A stretch of 64,000 nucleotides of DNA from Gavia stellata (lineage: Eukaryota; Chordata; Aves; Gaviiformes; Gaviidae). The notes beneath the pieces are model-generated. The model did not search any database. It saw only the letters and a program-made list of their open reading frames with translations, and was not told where the DNA came from. Shown in pieces: positions 60,801 to 64,000 of the stretch. Each line of letters starts with the position of its first letter. Positions within the stretch are counted from its first letter, which is position 1. Where the stretch lies: assembly GCF_030936135.1 (NCBI RefSeq), contig NC_082596.1, positions 248,001-312,000 of the forward strand. Direction: 5' to 3'. Made by a program: the position numbers and the translations under genes.

Positions 60801-63800
60801 ATCCCAGCACTGTGATCCCCATCCCAGTGCCGTGATCCCCATCCCGCTGTTGTGATCCCCATCCTGGCACCATGGTCACCCATCCCAGCACCACAATCCC
60901 CATTCCGGCACTGCAATCCCCTGTCCCAGCACCGTGATCCGCATCCCAGCACCGCATTCTCCATCCCACTGCTGCGATCCCCATCCCGGCACTGCGATCC
61001 CCTATCCCAGCACCACAATCCCCATTCCGGCACCGCAATCCCCCGTCCCAGCACCGTGATCCCCATCCCAGCGCCGCGATCCCCATCCTGGCAGTGCCTC
61101 ACCATGCCGGGGGCAGCCGGGGGTCCCCGTGTCCCCCCTCGCTGCAGCTGGCGCCCGCTCCCACCCCGCAGGTACCTGGCGGAGTTCGGCTTCACCATCC
61201 CCGACCGCCCCGTGGTGGTGGACGACGTGCGGGTGCGCGGCACCGGCAGCAGCGGCATCAGCTGCGAGACCCCTCTGGCCCCCAGCGGGGAACCGGCCCG
61301 TGTGGAGACGGTGAGGGCAGGGGGGCCCGGGGGACCTGGGGGGCCCGGGGGGGCAGGGGGTGACCCGGCGTGGGGCTGGGGGCTCGGGCTGGGTCCTGCA
61401 GGTGACGCGGTGCTACTTCGAGGAGGGGTACCTGGAGACGCCGGTGTTCCTGCTGGAGGAGCTGGCCTGCGACCACGCCGTCCCCGGCCCCGCCATCATC
61501 ATCGACAAGAATAGGTGGGGACGCGGGGGGGACCCCAAGGAGCTGGCAGGGACCCCAGGGGGACAGCGGGACCCCAGGGAGCCGGTGGGGACCCCGGGGA
61601 GCCGGTGGGGACCCGGTGAGATTGCGGGGACCCCGGGGAGCCGGTGGGGACCTGGTGAGCTGGTGGGGACCCAGTGAGATTGTGGGGACCCCGGGGAGCT
61701 GGTGGGGACCTGGTGAGATTGTGGGGACCCCGGGGAGTCAGTGGGGACCCCGGGGAACTCGTGGGGATCTGGGGAGATTGTGGGGACCCCGGGGAGCTGG
61801 TGGGGACCCGGTGAGATTGCGGGGACCCCGGGGAGCCGGTGGGGACCTGGTGAGCTGGTGGGGACCCAGTGAGATTGTGGGGACCCCATGAGCTGGTGGG
61901 GACCTGGTGAGATTGTGGGGACCCCGGAGAGCCGGTGGGGACCTGGTGAGATTGCGGGGACCCCGGGGAGCCAGTGGGGACCTGGTGAGCTGGTGGGGAC
62001 CCCGGGGAACTGGTGGGGACCCGGTGAGATTGTGGGGACCCGGGGAGCCGGTGGGGACCTGGTGAGCTGGTGGGGACCCAGTGAGATTGTGGAGACCCCG
62101 GGGAGCCGGTGGGGACCCGGTGAGATTGTGGGGACCCCAGGGAGTCGGTGGGGACCCGGTGAGATTGTGGGGACCCCAGGGAGTCGGTGGGGACCCCGGG
62201 GAGCTGGTGGGGACCTGGGGAGCTGGTGGGGACCCAGTGAGATTGTGGGGACCCCGGGGAGCTGGCGGGACCCCGGGGAGCCCCGCACCCCTCCAGCTCC
62301 CGGTGCCGCCGCCTGCCTCCCCCAGCACCATCGTGGTGGAGCCGGGCTGCACCGCCGGCCTCACCCGCTTCGGCGACGTCTGCATCGCCGTCGGCTCGGG
62401 GTCCCCGCGCCCCGTTGGCTCCCAGCTCGACGCCGTCCAGCTCTCCATCTTCTCCCACCGCTTCATGAGCATCGCAGGTGGGGGGCTGCCCCCCAGCCGG
62501 GCCTGCGGCGGGGGCACGCGGCGGCGCGGGGGGCCGGCTGGGGTCTGCCGGGGCCGGGGTACGGCTGGTGGGGCGGGGGGGTTCCCGAGAGCCCCCCGGC
62601 AGCCAGGAGGAGGGGGGCTGTGTGGGGCGGGGGGGGCTGGTCCTGAGGGCCCGCCGTGCCCCCCCGCAGAGCAGATGGGCCGGATCCTGCAGCGGACGGC
62701 CATCTCCACCAACATCAAGGAGCGGCTGGACTTCTCCTGCGCCCTTTTCGGGCCGGACGGGGGGCTGGTGTCCAACGCGCCCCACATCCCCGTCCACCTG
62801 GGCGCCATGCAGGAGACCGTCCAGTTCCAGGTAGGAGGGTGTCCCCCCCGGGACCCCCCCCGGACCCCCCCGGGACCCCGCTCAGCCCTTCCCGGTGCCG
62901 CCGCAGATCCGCAACCTTGGCGAGGACCTGCGGGAGGGGGACGTCATCCTCAGCAACCACCCCTGCGCGGGGGGCAGCCACCTGCCCGACCTCACCGTCA
63001 TCACCCCCGTGAGTGCGGGCGGGGGGCGCGGGGCCCCCCCGGGCACCCCGGGGCGCAGGACCCCCCACCCCGGGGCGGCGGCTCAGCGCGGGGCTCTCCC
63101 CAGGTCTTCTGGCCGGGCGTCCCCAAGCCCGTCTTCTTCGTGGCCAGCCGCGGGCACCACGCGGACATCGGCGGCATCACCCCCGGCTCCATGCCCCCCC
63201 ACTCCAAGGCGCTGCGGGAGGAGGGGGCCGTCTTCGTCTCCTTCAAGCTGGTGAAGGACGGCGTCTTCCAGGAGGAGGGTGGGTCTGCGCCGGGGCGGCG
63301 GGGACGCGGCGGGGACGGCGGGGATGCGGTGGGGATGCGACGGTGATGGCGGGGATGAGGTGGGGACGGTGGGGACGGTGGGGAGATGGTGGGGACAGTG
63401 GGGAGATGGTGGGGACGCGGCGGGGACGGTGGGGATGCGGTGGGGATGCGACGGTGATGGTGGGGATGAGGTGGGGACGGTGGGGATGCAACGGTGATGG
63501 CAGGGATGAGATGGGGACGGTGGGGACGGTGGGGAGATGGTGGGGGCGCGGCGGGGACGGTGGGGATGCGGTGGGGATGCGACGGTGATGGCGGGGATGA
63601 GGTGGGGACGGTGGGGATGCGACGGTGATGGCAGGGATGATGTGGGGACGGTGGGGAGATGGTGGGGATGCAGTGGGGGCGGTGGGGATGCAGGGGGATG
63701 GTGGGGATGCGACGGTGATGGCAGGGATGAGATGGGGACAGTGGGGATGGTGGGGAGATGGTGGGGATGCGGTGGGGGCGGTGGGGATGCAGGGGGATGG

Positions 63801-64000
63801 TGGGGATGCGACGGTGATGGCAGGGATGAGATGGGGACGGTGGGGACAGTGGGGAGATGGTGGGGACAGTGGGGAGATGGTGGGGACGCGGCAGGGATGG
63901 TGGGGATGCGGTGGGGATGGTGGGGACGCGGTGGTGGTGGCGGGGATGCAGTGGGGATGGTGGAGAGATGGTGGGGATGGTGGGGAGACAGTGGGGACGC
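51848..64000 (+). CDS. OPLAH: ATP-dependent 5-oxoprolinase, 3' end outside window
   Basis: Converts 5-oxoproline to glutamate in the cytosolic gamma-glutamyl cycle. Exons seen: 51848-52021, 52944-53136, 53747-53861, 53945-54068, 54157-54352, 55023-55188, 55255-55393, 55554-55621, 55690-55958, 56042-56154, 56840-57010, 57083-57220, 61172-61310, 61402-61514, 62326-62477, 62670-62830, 62907-63008 and 63104-63278. This is about 902 codons; human is 1,288 aa, so roughly 385 C-terminal residues lie beyond 64000. Landmarks are [91 protein letters not shown] and [20 protein letters not shown]. Exon 2 has one G too many: GAGAGCGGGGGTGGCG where four Gs would give [13 protein letters not shown], matching human EAGMLLPRDQPLD. 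This is probably an assembly indel. Confidence 0.95.
52022..52700. repeat. C-rich minisatellite in OPLAH intron 1
   Basis: Units of CCCCTCCCGGGACCCCCCCC and GGGATCCCC, decaying into looser copies after about 52400. Confidence 0.9.
52795..52930. repeat. 27-bp minisatellite, about 5 copies
   Basis: Copies of GTGGGGCTGAGGGTCTGCGG just before OPLAH exon 2. Confidence 0.8.
53200..53455. repeat. about 66-bp tandem repeat in OPLAH intron 2
   Basis: Three to four copies of a unit containing ACACCGTCCGGGCT, GGCACGTCCCCGTGACCGGC and GGCAACGTGTCCCC. Confidence 0.85.
54380..55010. repeat. minisatellite filling OPLAH intron 5
   Basis: About 35-bp units (GCACCCGTCCCACTGGGACC, CCCTCACCAGAACCCCC). Three copies of a 70-bp block near 54500-54720 are almost identical. 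Confidence 0.9.
56290..56770. repeat. G-rich minisatellite in OPLAH intron 10
   Basis: Copies of GGGTTTGGGGGTGCCCCAGT and CCCCAGGTGGATGCGTT, about 37 bp per unit. Confidence 0.9.
57222..61130. repeat. 20-bp minisatellite, 3.9 kb, with a 1,173-bp duplication
   Basis: Nearly the whole of OPLAH intron 12 is variants of ATCCCCATCCCAGCACCGTG (about 195 units). A block from about 57540 is repeated in tandem at +1,173 bp to about 59885 with almost no differences. A second echo of about 440 bp period occurs near 60050-60740. Open frames of up to about 490 codons on the minus strand are repeat artefacts. Confidence 0.95.
61515..62290. repeat. minisatellite filling OPLAH intron 14
   Basis: About 18-bp half-units alternating GAGCCGGTGGGGACC, TGGTGAGATTGTGGGGACCC and CCGGGGAGCTGGTGGGGACC. 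Confidence 0.92.
63285..64000. repeat. GGTGGGGATGC-type minisatellite, runs off the edge
   Basis: Units of GATGCGACGGTGATGGCGGG, GATGAGGTGGGGACGG and TGGGGAGATGGTGGGGAC in OPLAH intron 18, continuing to the end of the window. Confidence 0.93.

Noticed and set aside
57587-60842. Minus-strand open frames of about 290-490 codons rich in Gly, Trp and Asp
   Set aside because: They lie wholly within the 20-bp minisatellite; the unit lacks stops in several frames, and the region is an OPLAH intron with good flanking exons.

Overview
This is avian genomic DNA, very GC- and CpG-rich, with short introns and dense minisatellites. It carries several 3' CR1 LINE fragments with the avian tail ending near ATTCTATGA, and one avian-type LTR. 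The texture fits a gene-dense microchromosome or 'dot' chromosome. Recognition was by reading protein similarity from memory, with exon frames checked by hand; no search was run.

Six complete or near-complete genes lie in the same order and relative orientation as I recall for human 8q24.3: HGH1 (minus, 3.2-6.5 kb), MAF1 (minus, 11.5-22.4 kb), SHARPIN (plus, 23.3-40.5 kb), CYC1 (minus, 40.7-43.4 kb), GPAA1 (minus, 43.6-48.3 kb), EXOSC4 (minus, 49.7-51.4 kb), followed by OPLAH (plus, from 51.8 kb and running off the right edge). WDR97, which sits between MAF1 and HGH1 in human, is not seen. A weakly supported minus-strand unit may start near 2.4 kb at the left edge.

The most interesting observation is the SHARPIN-position gene. 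It has the PH-like N-terminus of SHARPIN, then UBL and NZF domains, but instead of ending there as mammalian SHARPIN does, its frame runs on through six more exons encoding a complete RING1-IBR-RING2 module nearly identical at its C-terminus to HOIL-1 (RBCK1), including the catalytic-type cysteine. All 14 exons join in frame (698 codons before the stop). A possible alternative last exon in intron 8, followed by an ATTAAA, could give a short SHARPIN-like form without the RBR.

Other notable points: an 82-nt AT-AC (U12-type) intron in GPAA1; single-base +1 shifts in one exon of MAF1 and one of OPLAH that look like homopolymer indels; a perfect 96-bp palindrome near 2.6 kb; six tandem E2F-like sites just 5' of SHARPIN; paired ZNF143-type elements at two divergent promoters; and a separate minisatellite family in most OPLAH introns, the largest being a 3.9-kb 20-mer array containing a 1,173-bp tandem duplication.
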